Shown: piece by piece, positions 34,836 to 44,735 of the stretch | How positions within the stretch are numbered: position 1 is the stretch's first letter | Layout of the letters: each line of letters starts with the position of its first letter | Assembly (NCBI RefSeq): GCF_000384315.1 | Contig: NZ_ARVW01000001.1 | Location: 2,551,746-2,615,745, forward strand | Direction: 5' to 3' | Length of the DNA: 64,000 nt | Source: Amycolatopsis nigrescens CSC17Ta-90 | GTDB taxonomy: Bacteria; Actinomycetota; Actinomycetes; Mycobacteriales; Pseudonocardiaceae | Program-made: the position numbers and the translations under genes | Notes under the pieces: model-generated | Database searches by the model: none | Told to the model about the DNA's origin: nothing | What the model saw: only the letters and a program-made list of their open reading frames with translations

Positions 34836-36138
34836 TCACCGGGTCCGGGCAGCAGTCGCAGGCCGCCGCGTCCTGCGCGGTGTGCTGCTCGTCCTCGCGG
34901 TCGCCCTCCTTGGCCGGCAGGGTCTCCGAGGCCAGCAGCCACATCACCAGCGCGATCAGGCCGATCACCCCGGTGACCACGAACGCGATCGGGTAGGACA
35001 GCTGCTCGGCGAGCACGCCGGCCACCAGCGGGCCGAGCACCGCGCCGACGTCGGCGGCCATCTGGAACCCGGCGAGCACCGCGCCGCCGCGGGCCTTCGC
35101 GCCCAGCACGTCGGCGACCGCCGCGGTCTGCGCCGGGTTCAGCGCGCCGGCCCCGACCCCGGTGAGCACCAGCGCCAGGATGAACAGCCAGAGCTCACCG
35201 GTCAGCCCGATCGCGATGGTGCCGACGGCCAGCAGGCCCATGCCGGCCACCGCCAGCGGCTTGCGTCCCCTGGTGTCCGCGAGCCGCCCCGCCATGGTCA
35301 GCACCAGTGCGTTGGCCGCGGCGAACACCGCCAGCGCGATCCCGGTGAACCCGGTGGGCTGGTGCAGCACGGCGACCACGAACAACGGGATCAGCGACGT
35401 GCGCACGCCGAACACCAGCCAGCCGTTCGCGAAGTTCGACGAGAGCGCGGCCCGGTAGGCCGGGTGCCGCAGCGCCTGCATGAAGGTCATCTCCGGCGCC
35501 TCTTCCGCGTCCGCCCTCGAGGCCAGCCCGGAGTTGCGCAGCTGCGCCCATACCAGCACGGTGACCACGATCAGCGCCACGCCGTAGACCACGAACGGTG
35601 CCCGCAGCGACACCTCGACCAGGCCACCGCCGAGCACCGGGCCGGCCACGCTGCCCAGCAGGAAACCGGTGCCCCACAGCCCGGACGCGCGGCCGCGCAG
35701 CTCGGGCGGCGCGATCCGGATCAGCAGGCCGACCGCCGAGACGGTGAACATGGTCGAGCCGATCCCGCTCAGCGAGCGGAACAGCAGCAGCTGCCAGTAC
35801 TCGTTCACCACCGCGCAGGCCAGGCTGCCGCCCGCGACGATGGCAAGTCCCCACAGGTAGACCGGCCGCTCGCCGAACCTGGTCACCAGCCGCCCGCTGA
35901 CCGGCGCGAACAGCAGCCGCATCGCGGCGAACGCGCTGATCACCACGGACGCGGCGGTGACGCCGACGTCGAAACTGGTCGCGTAGCTCGGCAGTGCGGG
36001 CGCGACCAGCCCGTACCCGACCGCGATCAGGAAACTGGCGCCTACCAGTACCCAGATCTCTCGCGGAAACTTCGCTCTTGCTGAACTTTTCGTCGATGCA
36101 ATGCTCACACTCACCCCAGTTTGTTTCAGGGTGAGCAT
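34795..36138 (-). CDS. MFS transporter, drug-efflux type
   Basis: A 447-residue major facilitator with 12 predicted membrane segments. Loop 2-3 carries GRLVTRFGERPVYLWG and the second half GRLADTRGRKPLAVAG. RGRASGLWGTGFLLGSVAGPVLGG is the motif C-like antiporter signature of drug exporters. The C-terminal tail is hydrophilic and Cys-containing (AACDCCPDP). ATG 36138 is three bases after the yhjD-like stop with GGTGA just before it, so translation is probably coupled; in-frame GTGs at 36114 and 36108 lack an RBS. The 3' end overlaps the convergent carboxypeptidase gene by 41 bases. Confidence 0.86.
   Translation of the reverse strand: MLTLKQTGVSVSIASTKSSARAKFPREIWVLVGASFLIAVGYGLVAPALPSYATSFDVGVTAASVVISAFAAMRLLFAPVSGRLVTRFGERPVYLWGLAIVAGGSLACAVVNEYWQLLLFRSLSGIGSTMFTVSAVGLLIRIAPPELRGRASGLWGTGFLLGSVAGPVLGGGLVEVSLRAPFVVYGVALIVVTVLVWAQLRNSGLASRADAEEAPEMTFMQALRHPAYRAALSSNFANGWLVFGVRTSLIPLFVVAVLHQPTGFTGIALAVFAAANALVLTMAGRLADTRGRKPLAVAGMGLLAVGTIAIGLTGELWLFILALVLTGVGAGALNPAQTAAVADVLGAKARGGAVLAGFQMAADVGAVLGPLVAGVLAEQLSYPIAFVVTGVIGLIALVMWLLASETLPAKEGDREDEQHTAQDAAACDCCPDPVIRTAQPPASGGDR
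36101..36138. promoter_or_regulatory. inverted repeat over the MFS start region
   Basis: ATGCTCAC (36101-36108) and GTGAGCAT (36131-36138) form 8-bp perfect arms, with a nested CTCACCC/GGGTGAG pair (36110-36116, 36129-36135). The outer right arm contains the ATG. A hairpin here could modulate initiation, or the site may be an operator. Confidence 0.45.
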
Positions 36139-36141
36139 AAG

Positions 36142-37164
36142 TCACCGGCGGCGTCGACCCAACCAGCCGAGTACCGCACCGGCGCTGAACGCACCTGCCG
36201 CCACCCCGATCCCGGGGCCGCGCTGCACGGACACCCGGGGCCGGATCACCGCGGGTGGCGGCGGCGCGACCGTGCTGAGCTGGTTCTCCTGCGCGGTGGC
36301 CGTCCACGCGGTGACGAAGAGCAGGAACCGGGACACCAGGTTGGCGAAGAACAGCAGCCCGAGGATCGGCCCGAACAGCACCGTGCTCGGCGAGGTGGAC
36401 ACGAACCCGAGGTAGACGGTGGTGAGCTGCTTGAGCACCTCGAAGCCGATCGCGGCGATCACCGCGCCCTTGACCGCGCTGCGTGCGGTGACCCGTTCGC
36501 GGGGCAGCCTGGCGATCACCCAGAGGAAGACCAGCACGTTGGCACCGAGCGAGAGCAGCACGGTGACCAGCCGCAGCAGCGCCACCGCCCAGCCCTGGTC
36601 GTCCAGGCCGACCAACTGGAGCAGCACCTTGCCCAGCCCGCTGCCCGCCGCGGACAGCCCGAACGACACGGCCAGCGCGAGGCCGAGGCCGACCAGCGAG
36701 ACGAGGTCCTTGAGCGTGGTGGAGACCAGCGGCAGCTGCTTTTTCTCCTGCCCCCACTGCGCGGTGAGCGCGTCGCGGAGGTTGGTCATCCAGCCGATTC
36801 CCGAGTACAGCGCCAGCACCAGTCCGACGATCCCGGTGCCGGCGCCCGCGGTCAGCGCGGTGTTCACGATGGTGCTGAGGAACTCGCCGAGCCCCTCCGG
36901 CGCCGAGGACGTGATGCCGTCCTTGAGCTTGTTCAGCGCGGCCTGGTCACCGGCCAGGATCAGGCCCGCGACCGAGAAGCCGACCATGAGCAGCGGAAAG
37001 AGCGAAAGCACGCTGAAATAGGTGATCGCCGCGGCGTAGTGATTGCCGTAGCGCTCGGTGAAGGCGTCATTCGCTCTGACCACGTGGTCGATCCACGGAT
37101 ACTTCCGCCGTAAGCGGGGAAGCAAGCCTTCCTTCTTTTCGCCCTCGGGCTGCTCTTTCGCCAC
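36142..37164 (-). CDS. yhjD: YihY/YhjD-type inner membrane protein
   Basis: An integral membrane protein of 340 residues with about six helices. It contains the family stretch RANDAFTERYGNHYAAAITYFSVLSLFPLLMV near the N-terminus, then SGIGWMTNLRDALTAQWG and LFGPILGLLFFANLVSRFLLFVTAW. These are features of the YihY/BrkB family and of the YhjD subgroup that follows trpS in mycobacteria (Rv3335c beside Rv3336c). The biochemical role is unsettled, and a transport or permease function has been proposed. The tail ends in a basic RRRR. It starts at GTG 37164, 54 bases after trpS, and is likely co-transcribed. Confidence 0.88.
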   Translation of the reverse strand: MAKEQPEGEKKEGLLPRLRRKYPWIDHVVRANDAFTERYGNHYAAAITYFSVLSLFPLLMVGFSVAGLILAGDQAALNKLKDGITSSAPEGLGEFLSTIVNTALTAGAGTGIVGLVLALYSGIGWMTNLRDALTAQWGQEKKQLPLVSTTLKDLVSLVGLGLALAVSFGLSAAGSGLGKVLLQLVGLDDQGWAVALLRLVTVLLSLGANVLVFLWVIARLPRERVTARSAVKGAVIAAIGFEVLKQLTTVYLGFVSTSPSTVLFGPILGLLFFANLVSRFLLFVTAWTATAQENQLSTVAPPPPAVIRPRVSVQRGPGIGVAAGAFSAGAVLGWLGRRRR

Positions 37165-37218
37165 GAAAGAACGCTAACCAGCCCCGGGGTACCCCGCAAC
37201 GCGAGCGGGCCGTGCGGG

Positions 37219-38268
<1,050 letters not shown>

Positions 38269-38422
38269 TCAGGCGGCCGTCATCGGAGGAGCGCGAGGTC
38301 GGGGTTGGCGAGGCTAAACAGTTAAACGAAGGCTACTTCCGATGGTGCAGCCGTGGAACGTCCGTTTTCTACGGTTCTCCGTATCCCCGGTCCCCCTCCC
38401 GGGTCGAGCGAAGGAGCACTCA

Positions 38423-39211
38423 ATGAAGGCACGGTCACCGCGCCGAGGGATCCGGTCCCTCCGCGCCGCCGTCGGCTTCGGCGTCGGCATGATCGCCGCG
38501 GCCGTCACGGCGCTGTCCGGGACCGCGGTCCCCACCGCGGCCGCCGCCGACATCGGCGGTGTGGAACCGTTCATCGTGGGCGGCCGCAACGCCACCGAGA
38601 CCTACTCGTTCATGGCATCCCTGCAGTCCACCAGCGGCAGCCATTCCTGCGGCGGCTCGCTGATCAAGGCGAACTGGGTGGTCACCGCGGCGCACTGCGG
38701 CCAGCCCGCCCAGGTGCGCGTCGGCACCACCAACCGGACCAGCGGGGGCGCCGTCGCCAGGGTGGCGCAGCGGATCGCGCACCCGTCCGCGGACCTCGCC
38801 CTGCTCCGGCTGTCCACCTCGGTCAGCCAGGCCCCGGTCGCGATCGCCCCGCAGTCCGGCGCCACCGGCACCGCGACCAGGATCATCGGCTGGGGCCAGA
38901 CCTGCGCGCCGCGCGGCGGCTGCGGTGCGCCGGTGGCGTTGCAGGAGCTGGACACCTCGATCGTCGCGGACAACCGGTGCTCGGGCATCAGCGCGGCGAG
39001 CGAGATCTGCACGAACAACCCTGACGGCAACAAGGGCGCCTGCTACGGCGACTCCGGCGGCCCGCAGGTCAAGCAGGTCAGCGGCGCGTGGCAGCTGATC
39101 GGTGCCACCAGCCGCGCCGGGAACAACAGCTCCACCTGCGCGACCGGCCCGTCGATCTACGTCGACGTGTCGTACTACGCGAGCTGGATCGCCCAGAACA
39201 CCGGCGGCTAG
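38423..39211 (+). CDS. secreted chymotrypsin-fold serine protease (S1)
   Basis: A 262-residue exported protease with signal peptide up to about PTAAAAD. A mature N-terminus IVGG (51-54) implies zymogen activation. The catalytic triad is His91 (TAAHC), Asp124 (SADLALL) and Ser211 (GDSGGP). The residue six before the Ser, Asp189 in trypsin numbering, is Gly205, so trypsin-like Lys/Arg preference is not expected. Cys pairs are typical of the S1 fold. ATG 38423 follows AAGGAG. It is divergent from trpS and followed by a family B palindrome. Confidence 0.92.
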   Translation: MKARSPRRGIRSLRAAVGFGVGMIAAAVTALSGTAVPTAAAADIGGVEPFIVGGRNATETYSFMASLQSTSGSHSCGGSLIKANWVVTAAHCGQPAQVRVGTTNRTSGGAVARVAQRIAHPSADLALLRLSTSVSQAPVAIAPQSGATGTATRIIGWGQTCAPRGGCGAPVALQELDTSIVADNRCSGISAASEICTNNPDGNKGACYGDSGGPQVKQVSGAWQLIGATSRAGNNSSTCATGPSIYVDVSYYASWIAQNTGG

Positions 39212-39219
39212 CGTCTTAC

Positions 39220-39272
39220 GCAGTGAAGGCCACCTTGCCTGCGTTCAACGCAGGCAAGGTGGCCTTCACTGC
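39220..39272. repeat. family B intergenic palindrome, copy 5
   Basis: Perfect 26-bp arms (39220-39245, 39247-39272) with one base between, nearly identical to copy 1. It lies between the convergent protease and the HTH protein gene. Confidence 0.92.
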
Positions 39273-39273
39273 A

Positions 39274-40086
39274 TCAGGCCCAGCGGATGCCGTAGACGCC
39301 GGGGCCGGCATCTAGCTCGACGAGGTGGGCGCGGCCCGAAGGGGTGACGGCCAGGGGGCGCTGGGCGGTGCGCTCGCGGCCCTCCGGCCGGTAGTAGCCG
39401 GTGCACGCCTCCGGCACGACCGGCGCCGGGAACCGGACCTGCAGCAGGAACTCCTTGACCGGCAAGGAAAGCCGGCTCTCGCAGGAGGTGAGCAGGTCCG
39501 GGCGCTCATAACGCAGCCGGTACTCCAGCAGCGCGGTGTCCCCGGTGTCCAGGGTGCGTTCCAAGATCAGCTCGGCGACCAGCGACCCGCGGCCGGCCAG
39601 CTCCAGGATGCCGCCGAGCCGGAAGCCGGATTCGGCGGTGATCACCGGCACCGCGCGCGCCGGCAGCGCGAGAAAGGTCCGGGTGACCCCGTCCCGCCTT
39701 GCCCGCACCAGCTCCCGGACCTCGCGGCCGGACTCCACACCGTCGTCCCCGACCAGGCAGGTCTGGTGCACGCTGAGCCGGTCGGTCGACGAGGTGCCGT
39801 CGAGCACGTCGCGGTGGCAGTTGCGGCCGCGCGGCCGTCGTGGCCCGAGCAGCTCGCTCAGCGCGCCGCCCGGCAGGCCGAACAGGTCCTCCAGGATGCC
39901 GACTGCGCGCAGCGAGTCCGGGCGCTCCGGCCTGCTGCGCCCGGAGCGCCAGTAGCTGATCGTGGTGATGCTGACCTGCACCCCACGCTCGGCCAGGCGG
40001 TGCCGCACGCGGTCGAGGCCGAGGCCGCTGGCCGCGATCGCCCGGTCGAGCGCCAGGGAGAAGGCGGTACCGGATCGGGTCCCCAT
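39274..40086 (-). CDS. hypothetical protein with XRE-like N-terminal HTH
   Basis: A 270-residue protein. Residues 8-60 (FSLALDRAIAASGLGLDRVRHRLAERGVQVSITTISYWRSGRSRPER) look like an XRE-type helix-turn-helix with an extended recognition loop. The remaining 200 residues are predicted beta-rich (GFRLGGILELAGRGSLVAELILER...LEYRLRYERPDLL), of no family I recognise, and may bind a ligand. Similar actinobacterial proteins occur singly. It is 70 bases downstream of fbiC on the same strand. A regulatory role is inferred from the HTH only. Confidence 0.7.
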   Translation of the reverse strand: MGTRSGTAFSLALDRAIAASGLGLDRVRHRLAERGVQVSITTISYWRSGRSRPERPDSLRAVGILEDLFGLPGGALSELLGPRRPRGRNCHRDVLDGTSSTDRLSVHQTCLVGDDGVESGREVRELVRARRDGVTRTFLALPARAVPVITAESGFRLGGILELAGRGSLVAELILERTLDTGDTALLEYRLRYERPDLLTSCESRLSLPVKEFLLQVRFPAPVVPEACTGYYRPEGRERTAQRPLAVTPSGRAHLVELDAGPGVYGIRWA

Positions 40087-40156
40087 ATCTGGAGACTGTC
40101 GGCTGCGTGCCGCCGAAACAATAAGTGCCGAAAAAACTACGGTACGCAGTAAATGG

Positions 40157-42697
40157 TCAGACGGCGAGCAGCCGGTGGTCGTAGACGGTGGTGCGCTGCC
40201 GGGACGGGCGCCCGGCCAGCGACGCGAGGTGGTCCAGCTCCTTCGCGGTACGGGACGAGCCGTGCTCCGAACCCGCCATCCTGGAGATGGTCTCCTCCAT
40301 CAGGGTGCCGCCGATGTCGTTGGCGCCACCGCGGAGCACCTGCGCGGTGCCCTCGTCGCCGAGCTTGACCCAGGAGCACTGCACGTTGTCGATCCGGCCG
40401 TGCAGGGCGAGCCTGGCGAAGGCGTGCACCGCCCGGTTGTCCCGCATGGTCGGGCCCGGCCGCGCCACCCCGGCCAGGTAGATCGGCGCGTTGTGGTGCA
40501 CGAACGGCAGGCCGACGAACTCGGTGAACCCGCCGGTGTCCGCCGCGATCCTGGCCAGCACCCGCAGGTGACCGAGCCAGTGCCCGGGGTGGTCCACATG
40601 CCCGTACATCATCGTGCTGGAGGACGGGATGCCAAGCCGGTGCGCGGTGGACACCACGTCGATCCAGGTCTGCGCGGGCAGCTTGCCCTTGGTCAGCACC
40701 CAGCGGACCTCGTCGTCCAGGATCTCCGCGGCGGTGCCGGGAATCGAGCCGAGGCCGGCGTCGCGCAGCTCGGTCAGCCACTCCTCGACGCTGACCCCGG
40801 CCTTCGACGCGGCGGACACGATCTCCATCGGCGAGAAGGCGTGCACGTGCATGTCCGGTACCGCGGCCTTGATCGCGCGCACGATGTCGGCGTAGTAGCT
40901 GACCGGCAGCTTCGGGTCGATGCCGCCCTGCATGCAGACTTCGGTGGCACCAGCCTGCGCCGCTTCGACCGCCCGCGCCGCCACCTCCTCCACGGACAGC
41001 CGGAACGCGTCCGCGTCGCGCTCGCGCTGGGCGAAGGCGCAGAACCGGCAACCGACGTAGCAGACGTTGGAGAAGTTGATGTTGCGATTGACCACGTAGG
41101 TGATGTCGTCGCCGACCACGTCCGCACGCAGCTCGTCGGCCAGCCTCGCCATCGTCTCCAGCGCCGGGCCATCCGCGGTGAGCAGCGCCATCGCGGCGTC
41201 GGTGTGGATCGGCTCGAGCAGCGCGCCCGGATAGGCGGCGGCCAGCCGCAGCCCTTCGCGGACGTCCGCGTCCAGCCGTTCCGGGGCGGTCGCACCGGCC
41301 GGCACCTGGGTCTTGAGGATGTCCCAGTCGCCGTAGACGCTGTCGAAGTCGCCGCGGCGGTCCGAAGTGCGGCCTTCGGTGTCGATCGAGGTGTTCAGGT
41401 CCGCCCTGCCGATGGTCTCCAGCCCGCCGTCCGGCTCCTGCCAGCGGTGGCCCTCGACCGGCGCGTCCTCGTCGGCCAGCCCGGTGCCGGCCTCGGCGAG
41501 CGCGTTGATGTGCGGGTGCAGCCGGACGTCGATCCACTTCTCGGCGGCCTGCACGTACTTGGGGTAGACGCTCAGCCGCTCGCGCAGCTCGAAACCGGCC
41601 TGTTTCGTCCACTCCCGCAGCGACTCGATCTGCGGCCACGGCATCTCCGGGTTCACGTGGTCCGGGGTGACCGGTGAAACGCCGCCCCAGTCGTCGATCC
41701 CGGCGCGCAGCAGCAGCCGGTGCTCGTCACCGACCAGGTTCGGCGGCGCCTGCACGCTCACCCCCGGCGGCATCAGCAGCCTGGCCACCGCGACCGTGGC
41801 GGCCAGGTCCTCGATGTCCGCGTCCGGCGCGGACCGCATCGCGGTGTCCGGCTTCGCGCGGAAATTCTGCACGATGATCTCTTGGATGGTGCGGAACTGC
41901 CTGGCCCGCTGCCGGATCGCGTGCAGGGACTCGGCGCGTTCGGTGAGCGTCTCGCCGATCCCGACGAGGATGCCGGTGGTGAACGGGACGCCGACCCGGC
42001 CGGCGTCGTCGAGCACCCGCAGCCGGACCGCGGGCTCCTTGTCCGGGCTGCCGTAGTGCGGGCCGCCCTTCTCCGACCAGAGCCGGTCGGCGGTGGTCTC
42101 CAGCATCATGCCCATGCTGGGCGCCACCGGCTTGAGCCGCTGCAGCTCCTCCCAGCTCATCACGCCGGGGTTGAGGTGCGGCAGCAGGCCGGTCTCCTCC
42201 AGCACCGCGATCGCGCAGGCCCTGAGGTAGTCCAATGTGGACTCATACCCGCGGGCGTCCAGCCACTCGCGGGCCTGCGGCCAGCGGTCCTCCGGGCGGT
42301 CGCCGAGGGTGAACAGCGCTTCCTTGCAGCCGGCCGCCGCGCCGGCGCGGGCGATCTCCAGCACCTCGTCGCGTTCGAGGTACATCGAGTGCAGCTTGCC
42401 GGGCACGGTGACGAAGGTGCAGTAGTGGCAGCGGTCGCGGCACAGCTTGGTCAGCGGGATGAACACCGAGCTGGAGTAGGTGACGACGCCGGTGCGGCCC
42501 TGGTCCGCCAGATGTGCGTCCCGGACCCGCGCCGCGGCCGCGAGCAGCTGCTCGAGGTCGTCGTCGCGGGCATGCAACAGCACCGCCGCCTCGGTGACGT
42601 CGAGGGCCACTCCGTCCGCGGCCCGGCGCAGTGCGCGCTTGGTCGCGGAGGGGGTGGGCTTCGGCTCGGGCGGAGTGATCGACACGCTGTCAGCCAT
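40157..42697 (-). CDS. fbiC: bifunctional FO synthase (CofG/CofH fusion)
   Basis: Makes FO, the deazaflavin core of coenzyme F420, from tyrosine and the flavin precursor 5-amino-6-ribitylaminouracil. The 846-residue protein is a two-domain radical SAM fusion. The N-terminal CofG-like half has C86-x3-C90-x2-C93 ([10 protein letters not shown]). The C-terminal CofH-like half has a second CxxxCxxC at about residues 545-552 ([11 protein letters not shown]). This is the full length expected of actinobacterial FbiC. The start ATG 42697 ([10 protein letters not shown]) is chosen because homology starts there; upstream in-frame sequence is not conserved-looking. It implies that the organism has F420-dependent enzymes. 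Confidence 0.96.
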   Translation of the reverse strand: MADSVSITPPEPKPTPSATKRALRRAADGVALDVTEAAVLLHARDDDLEQLLAAAARVRDAHLADQGRTGVVTYSSSVFIPLTKLCRDRCHYCTFVTVPGKLHSMYLERDEVLEIARAGAAAGCKEALFTLGDRPEDRWPQAREWLDARGYESTLDYLRACAIAVLEETGLLPHLNPGVMSWEELQRLKPVAPSMGMMLETTADRLWSEKGGPHYGSPDKEPAVRLRVLDDAGRVGVPFTTGILVGIGETLTERAESLHAIRQRARQFRTIQEIIVQNFRAKPDTAMRSAPDADIEDLAATVAVARLLMPPGVSVQAPPNLVGDEHRLLLRAGIDDWGGVSPVTPDHVNPEMPWPQIESLREWTKQAGFELRERLSVYPKYVQAAEKWIDVRLHPHINALAEAGTGLADEDAPVEGHRWQEPDGGLETIGRADLNTSIDTEGRTSDRRGDFDSVYGDWDILKTQVPAGATAPERLDADVREGLRLAAAYPGALLEPIHTDAAMALLTADGPALETMARLADELRADVVGDDITYVVNRNINFSNVCYVGCRFCAFAQRERDADAFRLSVEEVAARAVEAAQAGATEVCMQGGIDPKLPVSYYADIVRAIKAAVPDMHVHAFSPMEIVSAASKAGVSVEEWLTELRDAGLGSIPGTAAEILDDEVRWVLTKGKLPAQTWIDVVSTAHRLGIPSSSTMMYGHVDHPGHWLGHLRVLARIAADTGGFTEFVGLPFVHHNAPIYLAGVARPGPTMRDNRAVHAFARLALHGRIDNVQCSWVKLGDEGTAQVLRGGANDIGGTLMEETISRMAGSEHGSSRTAKELDHLASLAGRPSRQRTTVYDHRLLAV

Positions 42698-42806
42698 GAT
42701 CCTGAGCCTACGGATCACCGACCTGCGCGGGTAAGAGATTTCGCTGTGAGGGATTCCTCGTGCGTCCACCCGTCCCCCGGGAATAAACCCGCCCCGACCT
42801 GCGTAG

Positions 42807-42846
42807 CGCAGTTAGCCCGCTAAACGCGGTACCCCGCGCGTGCAAG
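42807..42846. repeat. TTAGC-SS-GCTAA palindromic element, copy 1
   Basis: CGCAGTTAGCCCGCTAAACG at 42807-42826, followed by CG and GTGCAAG at 42840-42846. It shares its core, flank and trailing GTGCAAG with the element at 43439-43477. It lies 12 bases beyond the stop of the 42858 gene. Confidence 0.65.
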
Positions 42847-42857
42847 GAGTGGGTGGG

Positions 42858-43214
42858 TCAGCGGCGGGACGCGGGCGGAGACGTGGGGGAAAGGGTGGGC
42901 CGAGTCGGGTCGTCGGACTCGGTGAGCACGGCATTCGCCATCGCGGTGACGTCCGGGGCACCGGGCTGGGCCGGCACGGCCTTGGCCGCGGCGCGGCGGC
43001 GCTGCCGGAGCACACCTGCCGCCATGCCGAGCACGCCGAGCACGACGGCGACCAGCCCGACCGGGCCGAGCAGTCCGAAGGTGACCATCTCCGGCTCTGC
43101 GGCTGCCGACGAGTCCGCGGCGGCCACGCCGGAGCCCGCCAGCATCAGCGGCACCAGCGACACCGCCGCCAGCACCACGGCGGACCGTGATTGAACCTGT
43201 ACTCGGTTGCGCAC
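42858..43214 (-). CDS. small secreted or membrane-anchored hypothetical protein
   Basis: A 118-residue protein with a signal peptide (SAVVLAAVSLVPLMLAGSGVAAAD), a short acidic segment, one membrane helix (VTFGLLGPVGLVAVVLGVLGMAAGVL) and a basic, Pro/Ser-rich cytoplasmic tail beginning RQRRRAAAK. No family is recognised. It starts at GTG 43214. It sits between fbiC and the TetR gene on the same strand and is bounded on both sides by the TTAGC-type elements. Confidence 0.65.
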   Translation of the reverse strand: MRNRVQVQSRSAVVLAAVSLVPLMLAGSGVAAADSSAAAEPEMVTFGLLGPVGLVAVVLGVLGMAAGVLRQRRRAAAKAVPAQPGAPDVTAMANAVLTESDDPTRPTLSPTSPPASRR

Positions 43215-43438
43215 CGGAGTGCCTCCCGCGACTAAGTACTCACCCGAAAGAGGGACGCTTACCAGGTAGCTCGTGAGAAAACTACCGAGCGTGTCAAGAC
43301 CGGTCGTTTTTGATCATCTCGCGGGCAGAGACTAGCGACCGACCGAGTGGCGGGCACACAGGGGGCACCACCTTTGGCGTAAGCCATGGTCAGCGAGGCG
43401 TAAGCAACCCACCCCGCCCCGTAGTCACCCGAGGAAGT

Positions 43439-43477
43439 GCAGTTAGCGGGCTAAACGCGCTAGGGGGCGTGTGCAAG
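43439..43477. repeat. TTAGC-SS-GCTAA palindromic element, copy 2
   Basis: GCAGTTAGCGGGCTAAACGC at 43439-43458 with trailing GTGCAAG at 43471-43477. It lies just past the stop of the TetR-type gene on the minus strand. The remaining spacer 43215-43438 holds no gene; it has only a GGTAG/CTACC inverted repeat near 43266-43289. Confidence 0.65.
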
Positions 43478-43484
43478 TAAAGGG

Positions 43485-44060
43485 TTAGGGGGTGGTGGGG
43501 ATGGCGCGGTGGACGAACATGGCGATGAGATCGTCGACAGGGAAGGGTGCGAGCACGTCGGGCAGCGTCAGGTGCTCCACGATCAGCGCGGTCATCGCGA
43601 AGTAGAGCAGCAGGACGGTCTCCCGGTCGCCAGGTAGCCCCGCGTCCAGGTGGAAGCGGATATTGGCCTCCACGTCCGCACTGATCGTCTCGGTGAGCGC
43701 CGCCTGCAGCCGCGGCCGCCTGGTCGCCTCCAGCCGCAGCTCCTGAAGCGCCAGGAACCCGGTCCGGTCCGTGGAGATCCGCTGGAACAACCCGCGCATC
43801 AGCTCGGTCACCAGCTCGACGGACGGCTCGGCGGCCATCGCGTCCGCCAGCTCGGCGGGCCCGGCGCCGACCCGCTGGTAGATCCGCAGCGCCGCCTGGT
43901 GGAGCAGCTCCTCGCGATTCGCGAAGTAGTTCGACGCGGTGCCGGCCGGCACCTTCGCCTCGGTGTCGACCGCCCGGAAGGTGAGGCCACGCGCACCCTC
44001 CCTGGCCAGCACTTCGACGGCCGCCTCGGTCAGCGCGACCCGCCGCTCGGGGTTCTGCAC
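43485..44060 (-). CDS. TetR-family transcriptional regulator
   Basis: A 191-residue repressor-type regulator. The N-terminal HTH (TEAAVEVLAREGARGLTFRAVDTEAKVPAGTASNYFANREELL) is followed by a helical ligand domain. GTG 44060 is used because GGAGG lies eight bases upstream; earlier in-frame GTG or TTG codons precede that RBS. It is divergent from the DHFR-like reductase at 44148 with an 87-base spacer that includes TTGCAACCAC and GTGGTTCAA half sites. It therefore probably represses that gene and itself. Confidence 0.88.
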   Translation of the reverse strand: MQNPERRVALTEAAVEVLAREGARGLTFRAVDTEAKVPAGTASNYFANREELLHQAALRIYQRVGAGPAELADAMAAEPSVELVTELMRGLFQRISTDRTGFLALQELRLEATRRPRLQAALTETISADVEANIRFHLDAGLPGDRETVLLLYFAMTALIVEHLTLPDVLAPFPVDDLIAMFVHRAIPTTP

Positions 44061-44147
44061 CGTGCACACCTCCGAAAAAGGGACTTGCAACCACTACGGT
44101 CAAAGTACTACAACTAACGTGGTTCAACCAGACGGCCAAGGAGCCCC

Positions 44148-44735
44148 ATGCGAAAACTGACCTACTTCGTCGCTTCCACCATCGACGGCTTCATCGCCGA
44201 CCCCACCGGGGCGAACCCGATCGGCGTGGACGGCTTCTTCGTCGCCGAGGGCGGGCACATGGAGTCGATCTTCACCGAGTACTCCGACATCCTCCCGGCG
44301 CCCGCCCGCAAGGCGATGGGCATCGACCCGCCGAACAAGCTCTTCGACACCGTGCTCGAAGGCCGCGGCTCCTACGAGATCGGCCTGCGCGAGGGCATCA
44401 CCGACGCGTACCCGCACCTGCGGCACTACGTCTTCTCCAGCACGATCGGCACCAGCCCCGACCCCAACGTGGAGATCGTCGCCAGTGACCCGCTGACGAA
44501 GGTGCGCGAGCTCAAGCAGGAGGACGGCCTGCGGATCTGGCTCTGCGGCGGGGGGCAACTTGCGAACGCGTTGCGCCCGGAGATCGACGAACTGATCGTC
44601 AAGCTCCACCCGGTCGTCGCCGGCGCCGGAATCCCGCTGTTCGACGGCGAGTTCAGCCCGCAGCGGTTCACCCTGGCTGCACACGAGTCCTTCGACAGCG
44701 GGGTGCTGCACCTGACCTACACCAAGCGGACCTAG
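44148..44735 (+). CDS. dihydrofolate reductase-like (RibD C-terminal type) reductase
   Basis: A 195-residue NADPH-dependent reductase-like protein of the DHFR/RibD fold. The N-terminus MRKLTYFVASTIDGFIADPTG and GLRIWLCGGGQLANAL (nucleotide-binding GG) are typical. It is not housekeeping folate reductase. Substrates of this stand-alone family are mostly unknown. ATG 44148 follows AAGGAG. It is divergent from a TetR regulator. Its last four bases overlap the convergent exonuclease gene. Confidence 0.88.
   Translation: MRKLTYFVASTIDGFIADPTGANPIGVDGFFVAEGGHMESIFTEYSDILPAPARKAMGIDPPNKLFDTVLEGRGSYEIGLREGITDAYPHLRHYVFSSTIGTSPDPNVEIVASDPLTKVRELKQEDGLRIWLCGGGQLANALRPEIDELIVKLHPVVAGAGIPLFDGEFSPQRFTLAAHESFDSGVLHLTYTKRT

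Noticed and set aside
42698..42857. Riboswitch or tRNA between fbiC and the small membrane protein gene
   Set aside because: No cloverleaf, TpsiC-like GTTCGA motif or known riboswitch core is visible; only the TTAGC palindrome stands out.
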